Source: Arthrobacter sp. FW305-BF8 (lineage in GTDB: Bacteria; Actinomycetota; Actinomycetes; Actinomycetales; Micrococcaceae). Taken from it: a stretch of 64,000 nucleotides of DNA. The notes under the pieces are model-generated. The model ran no database searches, was not told where the DNA came from, and saw only the letters and a program-made list of their open reading frames with translations. Every line of letters begins with the position of its first letter. Positions within the stretch are counted from its first letter, which is position 1. Made by a program: the position numbers and the translations under genes. Location of the stretch: NCBI RefSeq assembly GCF_021789315.1, contig NZ_CP084561.1, positions 744,001-808,000 on the forward strand. The letters are read 5' to 3'. Shown in pieces: positions 26,856 to 35,511 of this stretch.

Positions 26856-27752
26856 TCAGTGTGCTTGTGTCAGGGTGCCGGTCAGGGGTTCTGACGCGGC
26901 TGTCCCGGAGGTTGGCGCCGCCGCTTGGGGGGTGGCGCCGTCGAGCCAGCCGTACCAGGCGGCGAGGCCTTCGCCGGTGGCGGCGGACAGCGTGAGGAAT
27001 TCGGCCCGCGGATTGATCTGCCGGATCCGGTGCAGGCATCGGTCGACGTCGAACTCGACGTAGGGGAGCAGGTCCGACTTGTTGACGATCACGAGGTCGG
27101 CTGCCATGAACATGTGCGGGTATTTCTGGGGTTTGTCATCACCTTCCGTTACCGAGACGATCACCACCTTGGCCGTTTCGCCGAGGTCAAACAGCGCGGG
27201 GCAGACGAGGTTGCCCACATTTTCAATGAAGACCGTGGAGCCCGGCTCTGGCGACAGCGCGTCGAGGCCGTGCCGCAGCATGTCGGCGTCGAGATGGCAG
27301 CCGGCTCCCGTGTTGATCTGGATGACCGGGCGCCCGGTGGCGCGGATGCGGTCAGCGTCGAGGGACGTCTCCTGGTCCCCTTCGATGACTCGCGCGTCCA
27401 GGCGCCTGCCCAGTTCGGTCAGCGTGCGGACCAGGAGGGTGGTCTTGCCGGCACCCGGTGAACTCATGACGTTGAAAGCCCGCACCCCCCGGCCGGCAAG
27501 CCAGCCGCGGTTCGTGGCGGCCAGCAGGTTGTTCTTGGCCAGCAGATTCTGCTCGAGCACGATGGTTTCTGGGCCCGCCGCCGCATGGTGGTGCCCGTCC
27601 GTGTGCCCTTGGGGGGAGTGGTCGTGGGTGTACGTGCGCCCGTGCTCATCGGTGTGGCTGTGCGGGTGCCCCTGCCCGGGTGTGTGCAGTTCGCCTGCGA
27701 GGTTTGAAATGCGGGTGCCGGCCTCGTCGCCGCAACCGCATGTTGTACACAT
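26856..27752 (-). CDS. hypB: Hydrogenase nickel incorporation GTPase HypB
   Basis: A 298-residue GTPase that with HypA delivers nickel to the large subunit. The N-terminus has the high-affinity metal motif CTTCGCG (residues 2-8), then a histidine-rich loop with eleven His between residues 23 and 56, which can store nickel. The G domain begins with NVMSSPGAGKTT (Lys103), with IEGDQETSLDADRI, TGAGCHLDADM carrying the metal-binding Cys/His pair, and the NKSDLL guanine-specificity motif. The C-terminal Ala/Thr-rich tail is extra. It starts 3 nt after hypA. Confidence 0.96.
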   Translation of the reverse strand: MCTTCGCGDEAGTRISNLAGELHTPGQGHPHSHTDEHGRTYTHDHSPQGHTDGHHHAAAGPETIVLEQNLLAKNNLLAATNRGWLAGRGVRAFNVMSSPGAGKTTLLVRTLTELGRRLDARVIEGDQETSLDADRIRATGRPVIQINTGAGCHLDADMLRHGLDALSPEPGSTVFIENVGNLVCPALFDLGETAKVVIVSVTEGDDKPQKYPHMFMAADLVIVNKSDLLPYVEFDVDRCLHRIRQINPRAEFLTLSAATGEGLAAWYGWLDGATPQAAAPTSGTAASEPLTGTLTQAH

Positions 27753-27755
27753 GCC

Positions 27756-28085
27756 CTATGCCACCTCCACGGACATCAGCATCAGCTCGCGGCCGCTGAG
27801 GACTTCGACGTCCGCGCTTCCGCAAGGGCAAAGCAGAATGAGATCGCTCAGGGTGAATTCGTCCTGGCAGCTGCGGCACCGTCCGCGGCCCCGCGGTTCG
27901 TCGATCTGCAGCCGCGCGCCAGCCAGCGGGGTGCCGGCCGCTGCCACGTCAAAACAAAAACGCACGGCATCAGCCAGTACGCCGGAAAGGGGACCGATCC
28001 TAAGGTTGACCGCAGTGACCGTCCGTTCACCTGTGCGGTCCAGAACGGCGTCGACAAGGCCCTGCGTGATGGAGAGTTCGTGCAT
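27756..28085 (-). CDS. hypA: Hydrogenase nickel metallochaperone HypA
   Basis: A 109-residue nickel chaperone. It starts MHE, where His2 is the nickel ligand of the family, and it has a zinc-ribbon with C70, C73, C86 and C88. The second half is CPC rather than the usual CPxC, a shortened spacing. The ATG at 28085 is fixed by MHELS and by an AGGGG ribosome-binding site about 9 nt upstream; a longer upstream reading is not supported. It is the first gene of the hydrogenase operon, just downstream of a clear promoter. Confidence 0.93.
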   Translation of the reverse strand: MHELSITQGLVDAVLDRTGERTVTAVNLRIGPLSGVLADAVRFCFDVAAAGTPLAGARLQIDEPRGRGRCRSCQDEFTLSDLILLCPCGSADVEVLSGRELMLMSVEVA

Positions 28086-28104
28086 GATCGCGCCCCTTTT
28101 TGCC

Positions 28105-28133
28105 AAGATAGGCTCGCGCCAGAGAAAACGCAA
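28105..28133 (-). promoter_or_regulatory. Promoter of the hydrogenase operon
   Basis: On the minus strand -35 TTGCGT (28128-28133) and -10 TATCTT (28105-28110) are spaced by exactly 17 bp, a good sigma-70-type match. The hypA start is about 20 nt downstream of the -10 box. No other convincing promoter is seen inside the 12-gene operon, whose genes mostly overlap. Confidence 0.7.
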
Positions 28134-28165
28134 CCGTCCGGATTTCCGCCCGCCGTTCGCCGGTT

Positions 28166-28223
28166 CGAACGGACAGCTACGGCCCTGCCGGAGCCGGATT
28201 TTGGGGCCACAGGTGTCCGTTCG
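28166..28223. repeat. 58-bp palindromic extragenic element
   Basis: Arms 28166-28185 and 28204-28223 pair at 17 of 20 positions (CGAACGGACA and GGCCC ends perfect) around an 18-nt loop. It lies between the divergent hypA and the 28260 gene, upstream of the hydrogenase promoter, so it is not a terminator; it looks like a REP-type element. Confidence 0.65.
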
Positions 28224-28259
28224 CGCTGTGTCCTTCCCACCCTTCGCTAGGGTTGGAGG

Positions 28260-28565
28260 ATGCCGTCCTTTCAGACCAGACTCAAGATCACCGGGCTGAA
28301 GCCGGGCAACCCTCCCGAAGCCGTAATGGACACCGCCGTGGAGGCGCTGGGGTCGCGGCATCATGTGGAGTCGCACCAGCTGGAACTGGCCGGGGGCGTG
28401 CCGCAGCTTAACCTGCGCTTCCTCGTGGAGCCCACCGAATACAACGGTGAGAACAGCGCGGCGCGGGAATCGGCAGCAGTGATGCGCGACGCCGTCGAAC
28501 GCGTTGCGCTGACAGGCTCGCTTTCGGTACTCCGCCGCAGCCGCGGCCGCTGGGCGCCCGTCTAA
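28260..28565 (+). CDS. Hypothetical protein (101 residues)
   Basis: A 101-residue soluble protein with an alternating beta/alpha pattern (FQTRLKITGLKPG, PPEAVMDTAVEALG, HHVESHQLELAGG) that suggests a small ferredoxin-like fold. GGAGG sits directly before the ATG and TAGGGT about 10 nt upstream resembles a -10 box. It is monocistronic and divergent from the hydrogenase operon. The family is not recognised and no catalytic motif is visible. Confidence 0.65.
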   Translation: MPSFQTRLKITGLKPGNPPEAVMDTAVEALGSRHHVESHQLELAGGVPQLNLRFLVEPTEYNGENSAARESAAVMRDAVERVALTGSLSVLRRSRGRWAPV

Positions 28566-28583
28566 CGCTTACGTGTTGAAAGC

Positions 28584-29228
28584 TTAGGCGCCCGGGGCCT
28601 GGGTGCCCGGCTCGGGGGCACCGCCCGGCTCGTCCACGGGGGAGCGGTCGCCCTGCCGGCGCGTGACGATCAGACCCACGACGGCGCCAATCACCAGGCC
28701 AACGGCCACACCGATCAGCGAACTCGCCCAAAAGGGCAGCCCCGTTGCGGAGCCCGTGAAGAAGCCGAGGCCCACGAGCCACGTCGCCCACAGCACCGCT
28801 CCCAGCCCGGCGCACAGGCTGAAGCCCCGGGTGGAGACGTCGGCGATGCCTGCGGCGGCCGATGTCGCGAGCCGCCCTCCCGGGATAAACCGAGCCCCGA
28901 TGATGGTGCCGTAAGCGGAGGACCGGCCCGCCTTGGCGATGGCCTCGTGGATGCCGCGGTGGATCTTCCGGCCCCACGTCCAACGGTCCAGGATGTGGCT
29001 CAGCCGGCGCTTGAACAGCTGGAACACCACAACGTCGCCCAGCCACGACGCGGAGGCGGACAGGAAGCCCACCAGGAACAGGTTTGCCCGTCCCTCGGCA
29101 GACAGGGCACCGCCCGTGATCAGGACCATCTCGGACGGGATGGGCGGAAAAATGGCATCGCCCAGGACGGCCGGAATGATCCAGAAGTAGATCGCCGTGC
29201 TCCACGTGTCCGGATTGCCGAAGTCCAT
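28584..29228 (-). CDS. DedA-family (VTT domain) membrane protein
   Basis: A 214-residue membrane protein with about five hydrophobic segments. The DedA signatures are IPPIPSEMVLITGGAL near residue 27, the re-entrant loop preceding it, and GARFIPGGRLATSAAAGI near 117 with the conserved Arg pair. Characterised relatives flip or traffic undecaprenyl phosphate or phospholipids. The C-terminal 20 residues are a polar Pro/Gly tail. I start at the ATG at 29228; a GTG at 29246 would add six residues and neither has a strong ribosome-binding site. The gene is convergent with the 28260 gene. Confidence 0.85.
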   Translation of the reverse strand: MDFGNPDTWSTAIYFWIIPAVLGDAIFPPIPSEMVLITGGALSAEGRANLFLVGFLSASASWLGDVVVFQLFKRRLSHILDRWTWGRKIHRGIHEAIAKAGRSSAYGTIIGARFIPGGRLATSAAAGIADVSTRGFSLCAGLGAVLWATWLVGLGFFTGSATGLPFWASSLIGVAVGLVIGAVVGLIVTRRQGDRSPVDEPGGAPEPGTQAPGA

Positions 29229-29276
29229 TTGCACAACGTACCCCACACGGAGCGGGAACGCGCGGGGCGGACAGTT

Positions 29277-29348
29277 GGCGGAACTCCTACACCCGACGGA
29301 ACTCCTATGCGTGGCGGAACACCTATGCGTGGCGGAGCCCTACGCCCT
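29277..29348. repeat. 18-bp tandem repeat array
   Basis: About four units of an 18-bp repeat (29277-29294, 29295-29312, 29313-29330 and a degenerate 29331-29348) share the core CGGAACTCCTATGCGTGG with a few substitutions. It fills the gap between the divergent dedA-type and macro-domain genes and could vary in copy number. Confidence 0.8.
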
Positions 29349-29376
29349 GGACGGTTCGCAATGCCACACTGGCTCC

Positions 29377-29916
29377 ATGCGGATAGAGATCGTTGAGGGT
29401 GACATCACCGGACGGCCGGTGGACGCTGTGGTAAATGCCGCCAACTCTTCGCTGCTGGGCGGCGGGGGCGTGGACGGGGCGATCCATCGGGCCGCCGGGC
29501 CGGAACTGCTGGCGGCCTGCCGCGAGCTGCGGGCAACGACCCTCCAGGACGGTCTGCCGGTGGGCGCTGCCGTGGCCACCCCGGGGTTCGGGCTGCCGGC
29601 CCGCTGGGTCATCCACACCGTCGGGCCCAACCGCCACGCCGGGCAGACCAACCCCGCGCTGCTCGCGTCCTGTTTTACCGAGAGCCTGCGGGTTGCCGAG
29701 GGCCTGGGTGTCCGGTCGCTGGCCTTTCCCGCGGTAGGCGCGGGGGTCTACGGCTGGGACGCCCGCCAGGTGGCGCGGGTGGCATTCGACGCCGTCCGAT
29801 CGTACGCCGCACGCTACGAAGAAGGCGGAGAGCAGGGCGTGGAGTTGGTGGAGTTCGTGCTTTTTGGCCCGGAAACCGTGGCGGACTTTCGGTATGTCCT
29901 TGAACGTGCTCCCTAG
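29377..29916 (+). CDS. Macro domain protein (O-acetyl-ADP-ribose deacetylase-like)
   Basis: A 179-residue macro domain, which binds ADP-ribose and, in the YmdB/MacroD class, deacetylates O-acetyl-ADP-ribose or removes ADP-ribose from proteins. Signatures are GDITGRPVDAVVNAANSSLLGGGGVDGAIHRAAG near the N-terminus (Asn of NAAN and the GGGGVDGAI phosphate loop) and PAVGAGVYGW near 130. The ATG at 29377 begins exactly with the first beta strand (MRIEIVEGDIT); a longer reading would run into the repeat array. It is convergent with the pseudouridine synthase gene 31 bp away. Confidence 0.92.
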   Translation: MRIEIVEGDITGRPVDAVVNAANSSLLGGGGVDGAIHRAAGPELLAACRELRATTLQDGLPVGAAVATPGFGLPARWVIHTVGPNRHAGQTNPALLASCFTESLRVAEGLGVRSLAFPAVGAGVYGWDARQVARVAFDAVRSYAARYEEGGEQGVELVEFVLFGPETVADFRYVLERAP

Positions 29917-29947
29917 CGGATTAGGTTCGGCTGGGACGTCGGCCTGG

Positions 29948-30904
29948 CTAGCGGACTTCGCTGAGTTGGAGGCGGCTGCGGTACTCGACGGGTTCCTTAG
30001 TGATGGGGTCCACGAACCGGATGCCACGTGCCAGCAGCTGGAGCGGCTTGGTGTAGTCGTCGGGCGCCTTGTCCAGCAGTTCGGGGTAGAACGAATCGTG
30101 CAGGATGCCCAGCCCCAGAGAAGCCATGTGCACGCGTAGCTGGTGGGTTTTCCCGGAGTGCGGTTCGAGCCGGTAGAGGCCGCGGCGTCTTGCCCCGGCT
30201 GTCGGATGGCCAGCGCCATCAGCGCCGTCGAACGTCCGCAGCAGGTCAATTCGGGTCTCCGCGTTCGGCTCGCCGTCGATGACCTCCGCCAGAAGGTAGC
30301 TGCGGGACTTCGTCATGCGGTTGCGGACCACCACCGGGAAGTCGACGGCGGGATGTCCGGCAGCCGGTTCAGCCGCGGACACGCACTCGTACTCCTTCTG
30401 GACCTGGCGCTTCTCGAAGAGAACCTGGTACTTACCCCGTGTCTCAGGGTTGGTGGAGAGCAGGAGGATGCCTGCCGTCATGCGGTCCAGGCGGTGCATC
30501 GGGATCAGGTCCGGGAGGTCCAGCTGGTTGCGGAGGCGGACCAGCGCCGATTCCTGGATGTACGTGCCGCCGGGGGTGGTGGGCAGGAAGTGCGGTTTGT
30601 CCACCACCAGGATGTGCTCGTCCTGGTGCAGGATGTTCAGCTCCACAGGCAGCCGGGTTTCCGGCGGGAGCGTGCGGTAGTACCAGATGAAGGTGTGGTC
30701 CTCGAGCCGGGTGCCGCGGTGCAGGGGGATGCCGCCCTCGCCCACGATCTCGCCGGCGTCGAACCGGTCCTCGATGCCTTGGGGGTCGATGTGCCCCCAG
30801 CGGTGCATCATGTAGTCCATTGCGGTGTCCCACGGGCCCTCGTCCGGGAGGCGCAGACGCGTCGCGTTCACGCCGTCGCGCACGGGAAGGGGGGATTGCA
30901 TCAC
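29948..30904 (-). CDS. RluA-family pseudouridine synthase
   Basis: A 318-residue RNA-modifying enzyme that isomerises uridine to pseudouridine in rRNA or tRNA. The catalytic Asp lies in the RluA motif IPMHRLDRMTAGIL near residue 140. A further family block is RLEPHSGKTHQLRVHMASLGLGILHD near 253. An N-terminal extension of about 80 residues (including YMMHRWGHIDPQGIEDRF) precedes the core and resembles the S4-like/auxiliary part of one actinobacterial branch. Target RNA cannot be assigned. It is divergent from the HTH gene, separated by a palindrome. Confidence 0.92.
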   Translation of the reverse strand: MMQSPLPVRDGVNATRLRLPDEGPWDTAMDYMMHRWGHIDPQGIEDRFDAGEIVGEGGIPLHRGTRLEDHTFIWYYRTLPPETRLPVELNILHQDEHILVVDKPHFLPTTPGGTYIQESALVRLRNQLDLPDLIPMHRLDRMTAGILLLSTNPETRGKYQVLFEKRQVQKEYECVSAAEPAAGHPAVDFPVVVRNRMTKSRSYLLAEVIDGEPNAETRIDLLRTFDGADGAGHPTAGARRRGLYRLEPHSGKTHQLRVHMASLGLGILHDSFYPELLDKAPDDYTKPLQLLARGIRFVDPITKEPVEYRSRLQLSEVR

Positions 30905-30946
30905 CGGTCCATTCTACTTTGCGCGCGGTTCCTGCTCATTGCAGCC

Positions 30947-31014
30947 CCGTTTCGACGGTTCCCCGCGCACACGACGACCCCCGCCGTCGAACCTGCAGGG
31001 AACCGTCGAAACGG
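30947..31014. repeat. 68-bp perfect-arm palindromic element
   Basis: Perfect 17-bp inverted arms CCGTTTCGACGGTTCCC (30947-30963) and its complement (30998-31014) enclose 34 nt that contain a further partial copy (CCGTCGAAC). It lies between divergent genes, so it is neither terminator nor obvious operator; most likely a REP-type element. Confidence 0.8.
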
Positions 31015-31035
31015 CGACGGACGAGAAAAAAGTTC

Positions 31036-31065
31036 TTGACAAATAAATTTGTCGGTCACGATACT
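31036..31065 (+). promoter_or_regulatory. Promoter with internal palindromic operator of the HTH/AHSA1 operon
   Basis: -35 TTGACA (31036-31041) and -10 GATACT (31060-31065) are 18 bp apart. A perfect 7-2-7 inverted repeat GACAAAT-AA-ATTTGTC (31038-31053) overlaps the -35 box. The ATG at 31072 lies where transcription should start, and there is no ribosome-binding site, so a leaderless, autorepressed transcript is likely. Confidence 0.8.
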
Positions 31066-31071
31066 TGAACC

Positions 31072-31693
<622 letters not shown>

Positions 31694-31701
<8 letters not shown>

Positions 31702-32386
31702 CGACCGGAAATTCGAAATTGTTTTTGACACCGAGCTGCCCGGCACCCCGGAGCGGGTCTGGGAAGCCGTCACCAAGGGCACGCCGGGCTGGATGTTCCC
31801 GACTGACCAGTGGCCGGACGTGAAGACCGTGGAGGAGTATCCGCACCACCTGGTGTCGCGCATGGACGGTGCGGACGGCTGGTTCAACCAGCTCGAGCAT
31901 GTACTGGAGCCGGTCGACGGCGGCCGGGCCAGGCTCCACTACGTCCACAGCGGCATCTTCGCGGACGACTGGGACCAGCAGTACGACGGCGCCAGAAAGC
32001 ACACGGAGTTCTACCTCCACACCCTGGGCCAGTACCTGAAGCACTTCGACGGCCAGCCCGTGGTTTTCACGGATGTCCAGGCGCCCGCCGCTTCGCAGAC
32101 GCCTGACGGCTTTGCGCAGCTCAAGAAGGCGCTCGGCGTGGACAGTGCGTCGCAGGGCGACAGTTTTGATGTGGAGGTCGACGGCGTTGGGCGGCTCACC
32201 GGGCAGGTGGACTTTTCCAACGCGAACTTCCTAGGCCTCCGGACCGGGGACGCCCTCTACCGCTTCTTCGGCCGCAATGCGTTCGGCGCACCGGTGGGCA
32301 TGACCGTGCACGACTTCAGCGACAGCGGCGATTCCGCAGCGACTGCCGAAGCCTGGGGCGGGTTCCTCGGGAAGGTCTACGCGTAG
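31694..32386 (+). CDS. AHSA1/SRPBCC-domain protein
   Basis: A 230-residue START-like protein of the AHSA1 (activator of Hsp90 ATPase homologue 1) family, beginning FDTELPGTPERVWEAVTKGTPGWMFPTD, with WFNQLEHVLEPVDGGRARLHYVHSGIF and a C-terminal repeat-like half. Members bind hydrophobic ligands or act on protein folding; the molecule bound is unknown. AAGGGGCAGG upstream of the ATG is a plausible ribosome-binding site, and the start overlaps the regulator stop by 8 bp. An HTH plus AHSA1 pair is common in actinobacteria, where the regulator controls its partner. Confidence 0.85.
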
Positions 32387-32404
32387 GCCGTTAGCCGCCC
32401 GAGG

Positions 32405-33886
32405 TTAGGCGATGGCGGCGGCGGGGGAGTCCCGGAGTGAGCGCCTCAGCTGCGGGGCGGCCTCGAGCCTGTCCTGGGCCGCACGCAGCGCGAGGACTGC
32501 CGTCTCCAGCTGCTCCGGCGGCAGCGTGAACGGAATGCGAAGGAAGTTCTCGAACACCCCGCCCACGCCGAAGCGCGGACCGGCAGCGAGGCGGATGCCG
32601 AGTTCCGGGGCGATGACGGTCAGGGCCGTGCTGCTGGGCGACGGCAGCCGGCACCAGACGGCCAGGCCGCCGTCGGGCCTCTCCGCCTCCCACCGCGGCA
32701 GGTGGACCTTGAGCAGGTCCAGCAGAGCGGAGCGGTTGTCCCGGAGTGCGGACAGTCGGGCCGGCAGCGGAGCGGCCAGGTTGCGCACCAGATGGGCCGC
32801 CGCAAGCTGCTCCACCACCGGGCCGCCCAGATCCATCGTGGTCCGGACGGCCGCGAACCGCTGTATCAGGCTCTCCGATGCGCGGATCCAGCCTGTGCGC
32901 ATGCCAGCCCAATGCGATTTGCTCAGCGATCCTATCGACACCACGGACGAACTGAAGGAAGCGAGCGGCGCCGTTGTACCGCCGTCGAGATTCAGCTCAC
33001 GGAGCGTCTCGTCCACCACCAGGACGGTGCCTGAGGCCGCGGCGGCGCGGACCAGCCGCCGGCGCTGTCCGTCGGGCATCAGCCGGCCGGTGGGGTTGTG
33101 GAAATCCGGGACCGTGTAGAACATGCGGGGCCGCTGCAGCGTCAGGGCGGACTCGACCGAGTCCAGGTCCCAGCCCCGCTCAGAGGCGGGCGGAAGGGGC
33201 ACGGGCACGATGCGGCAGCCCGTGGCACGGATGGCGTCGAGCGCGTTCGGGTAGGTCGGCTGCTCCACGAGGACCTTGTCCTGCTTGCCGACCAGCGCTC
33301 GCAGCACGATGTTCAGCGCATGCTGCGCCCCGGACGTGACCAGGATCTGCCCGGCCGTGGTGGGCACGCCGGCGTCGGCATAGTGGCCGGCAATCGCCTC
33401 CCGAAGCGCCGGCACGCCCAAGGCGTCGTAGCCGAAGCCGGGCAGCAGGGCAGGCAGTTCCGTGAGGGCGGCAGCGAAGGCCTGGTGGACCGCCTCGCCG
33501 CTGGCCGGGAGCGATGCGTACGCGAGGTCGATGACGCCGTCGGGAACGGCCAGGCCCGGCGCCCCCGACAGGCCCGCGCGGGAGTCCCGCTGCTGCCCTG
33601 CCCTGTAGACCGTCGGCGGCAGGCAGGTGCGCCCGCGCGTGCCCTGGCCGCTGCTCAGGAACCCCTGGTCACGCAGGCTCGCGTACGCTGCCGTTACCGT
33701 GGTGCGGCTGACGGAAAGGGTGGCGGACAATGTCCGTTCGCTGGGCAGCGCGGTGCCCAGCGGGATGCGGCCGTCCAGGACCAAAAGACGCACGACGTCG
33801 GCCAGTTCACGGTACGCGGGTGCGTTGCCGCGGTGCCACTGGCCCAGGAGACGGGCGAGGGCGGTGGGTGTGAGTGATCCGGACAT
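32405..33886 (-). CDS. MocR-family GntR/aminotransferase-like regulator (YczR-like)
   Basis: A 493-residue MocR regulator. Residues 20-85 form a GntR winged helix (IPLGTALPSERTLSATLSVSRTTVTAAYASLRDQGFLSSGQGTRG). Residues 115-480 form a fold-type I aminotransferase domain with HNPTG (N264), D292 and the PLP lysine K323 in SLSKSHWAGMRTGW, plus the phosphate-binding Arg330. It therefore binds PLP and uses it as sensor or cofactor. It is divergent from a YczE-type membrane gene, the arrangement known for B. subtilis yczR/yczE, with the likely operator immediately upstream (33889-33927). Confidence 0.93.
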   Translation of the reverse strand: MSGSLTPTALARLLGQWHRGNAPAYRELADVVRLLVLDGRIPLGTALPSERTLSATLSVSRTTVTAAYASLRDQGFLSSGQGTRGRTCLPPTVYRAGQQRDSRAGLSGAPGLAVPDGVIDLAYASLPASGEAVHQAFAAALTELPALLPGFGYDALGVPALREAIAGHYADAGVPTTAGQILVTSGAQHALNIVLRALVGKQDKVLVEQPTYPNALDAIRATGCRIVPVPLPPASERGWDLDSVESALTLQRPRMFYTVPDFHNPTGRLMPDGQRRRLVRAAAASGTVLVVDETLRELNLDGGTTAPLASFSSSVVSIGSLSKSHWAGMRTGWIRASESLIQRFAAVRTTMDLGGPVVEQLAAAHLVRNLAAPLPARLSALRDNRSALLDLLKVHLPRWEAERPDGGLAVWCRLPSPSSTALTVIAPELGIRLAAGPRFGVGGVFENFLRIPFTLPPEQLETAVLALRAAQDRLEAAPQLRRSLRDSPAAAIA

Positions 33887-33888
33887 GA

Positions 33889-33927
33889 GGCCAGTATTTC
33901 AAACTGGCCATGGAAAACAAGGCCAGT
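33889..33927. promoter_or_regulatory. MocR operator: inverted plus direct GGCCAGT repeats
   Basis: GGCCAGT (33889-33895) is followed by its inverted copy ACTGGCC (33903-33909), forming a 21-bp palindrome, and by a third, direct copy GGCCAGT (33921-33927). The first and third copies start 32 bp apart, about three helical turns. MocR regulators typically bind such mixed direct/inverted half-sites between the regulator and its target. Confidence 0.8.
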
Positions 33928-33946
33928 TGTGCCTCAGGATGGTTCA

Positions 33947-34609
33947 ATGATGATCCGCAGACTTGTACAGCTCTTCACCGGCCTCGCCATGTACGGCATT
34001 TCGCTGGCCCTGTTCATCCGGGCCGGGCTCGGACTGGACCCCTGGGACGTGTTCCACCAGGGCGTTGCCGGCAAAACGGGCCTGAGCATCGGCGTGGTGG
34101 TCATCATCGTCAGCTTCCTGGTGCTGCTGCTGTGGATCCCGCTGCGGCAGCGGCCGGGCTTCGGCACGCTCTGCAACGCCGTCCTCGTGGGGGTCTTCGC
34201 CGATGTTGGGCTCGCCCTGATCCCGGCGTTCTCCCACCTCGGCGGCCAGATCGCGATGCTTGGTGGTGCGGTGGTGCTCAACGGCATCGCCTCCGCGTGC
34301 TACATCGGAGCCCGCTTCGGCCCCGGCGCCCGGGACGGGCTCATGACGGGCCTGGCCAAACGCACCGGCTGGTCCGTGCGTTGGTCCCGGACGCTGATCG
34401 AGGTGGTGGTGCTCGCCGCGGGCTGGCTTCTCGGCGGCTCGGTGGGAGTGGGCACTGTGGTTTACGCGCTGGCGATCGGCCCGCTGGTGCAGCTCCTGCT
34501 GCCGTACTTCCTGGTTCCGGCCCGGGAACCGGCCGACCGCGGCAAACCCATCAAGGCAAAGTCCGGGGACCGCGAAGATCAGCCGGAGGAACCGGTCGCT
34601 GCTTCCTGA
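33947..34609 (+). CDS. YczE/YitT-type membrane protein
   Basis: A 220-residue membrane protein with about five hydrophobic segments; the first is LFTGLAMYGISLALFIRAGLG. The family loop GLDPWDVFHQGVAGKTGLSIG sits at about residues 28-48. Family YczE/YitT proteins have unclear transport roles and are often controlled by a divergent MocR regulator, as here. An AGGA ribosome-binding site is about 8 nt upstream of the ATG at 33947. The C-terminal 25 residues are polar and acidic, and the last 31 bp overlap, tail to tail, the Nei gene on the other strand. Confidence 0.85.
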   Translation: MMIRRLVQLFTGLAMYGISLALFIRAGLGLDPWDVFHQGVAGKTGLSIGVVVIIVSFLVLLLWIPLRQRPGFGTLCNAVLVGVFADVGLALIPAFSHLGGQIAMLGGAVVLNGIASACYIGARFGPGARDGLMTGLAKRTGWSVRWSRTLIEVVVLAAGWLLGGSVGVGTVVYALAIGPLVQLLLPYFLVPAREPADRGKPIKAKSGDREDQPEEPVAAS

Positions 34610-35511
34610 CGCGCGTCGGGGCCGCCCAATAACGGCTGGCACTTGGGGCAGAAGTAGATGTCACGTTCTTCCGTGACGGCAGTGGTCGCGCTGCCGGGAC
34701 TGCCCGCCACCCCAGTTCCTGAACCACTTCTGCCCGGCACGCTCTTCCCCAGCACGGCGTGGCGGATGGGCGTCCGGCAGCGCAGACACGGCTGGTGCTC
34801 ACGCCGGTACACCCAGTAGCCGGGCCGGCCGGCGGCACGGCCCACCGGAGTTCCGCGGGCGTTGAGTACGGTGGTCCGGCGGCCCGGCCCGAGGTTGGCC
34901 TCGAGCAGCTGCTTGGCGTCGGCAAACATCGCGGGCCAGTCCTTCACCGCGGCCGCCGGTGATGCCGGGTGGATGCCGGCCAGGAAGCACACCTCGCAGC
35001 GGTAGATGTTCCCGATGCCCGCGAGGTTGCTCTGGTCAAGCAGCGCCACCCCCACCGGCACGTCGGGCCTGGCCGCCACACGGCGCTCGGCCTCGGCCGG
35101 GTCCCAGTCCGGGCCCAGCAGGTCCGGGCCGAGGAAACCCACGGCCTTGTCTTCTTCGCCGGTCTTGATCACCTCAAGCAGGCCCAGGGAAAATCCGACG
35201 GCGTCGGCTGCGGCCGTGCGCAGCACGCACCGGGCCGTGAATCCCGGCTTCCGCCACCTGCCCCCGGGCGGGTAGACCTGCCAGCTGCCCTCCATCTTCA
35301 GGTGCGAGTGGATGGTCAGCCGCTCCTCGGCCGGTCCCACCAGCCGCATCAGCAGGTGTTTGCCGCGGGGGATAACCTCCTCCATGGTCCAGCCGGCCAG
35401 GTTCAGCGTGGCGAAGCGGGGCACCCGGAAGTCGGACGCGAGAAGCTTCTGGCCGGCGAGGGCAGCGTGCAGCTGGTCGGCGGCGCGCCAGACGGAGTCG
35501 CCTTCAGGCAC
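34579..35511 (-). CDS. Fpg/Nei-family DNA glycosylase (endonuclease VIII-like)
   Basis: A 310-residue bifunctional base-excision glycosylase. The N-terminus MPEGD supplies the catalytic Pro2 nucleophile and Glu3. PRGKHLLMRL carries the conserved Lys, and LLDQSNLAGIGNIYRCE is the helix-two-turn-helix. The C-terminal zinc finger CLRC...CPKC is present but contains an insertion of about 25 residues, Gly/Ser/Ala-rich, between the two CxxC pairs. Mycobacterial Nei2 is the closest named type. Its stop overlaps, tail to tail, the YczE gene, and its start overlaps the Lhr gene end by 8 bp, so it is probably co-expressed with lhr. Confidence 0.92.
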   Translation of the reverse strand: MPEGDSVWRAADQLHAALAGQKLLASDFRVPRFATLNLAGWTMEEVIPRGKHLLMRLVGPAEERLTIHSHLKMEGSWQVYPPGGRWRKPGFTARCVLRTAAADAVGFSLGLLEVIKTGEEDKAVGFLGPDLLGPDWDPAEAERRVAARPDVPVGVALLDQSNLAGIGNIYRCEVCFLAGIHPASPAAAVKDWPAMFADAKQLLEANLGPGRRTTVLNARGTPVGRAAGRPGYWVYRREHQPCLRCRTPIRHAVLGKSVPGRSGSGTGVAGSPGSATTAVTEERDIYFCPKCQPLLGGPDARQEAATGSSG

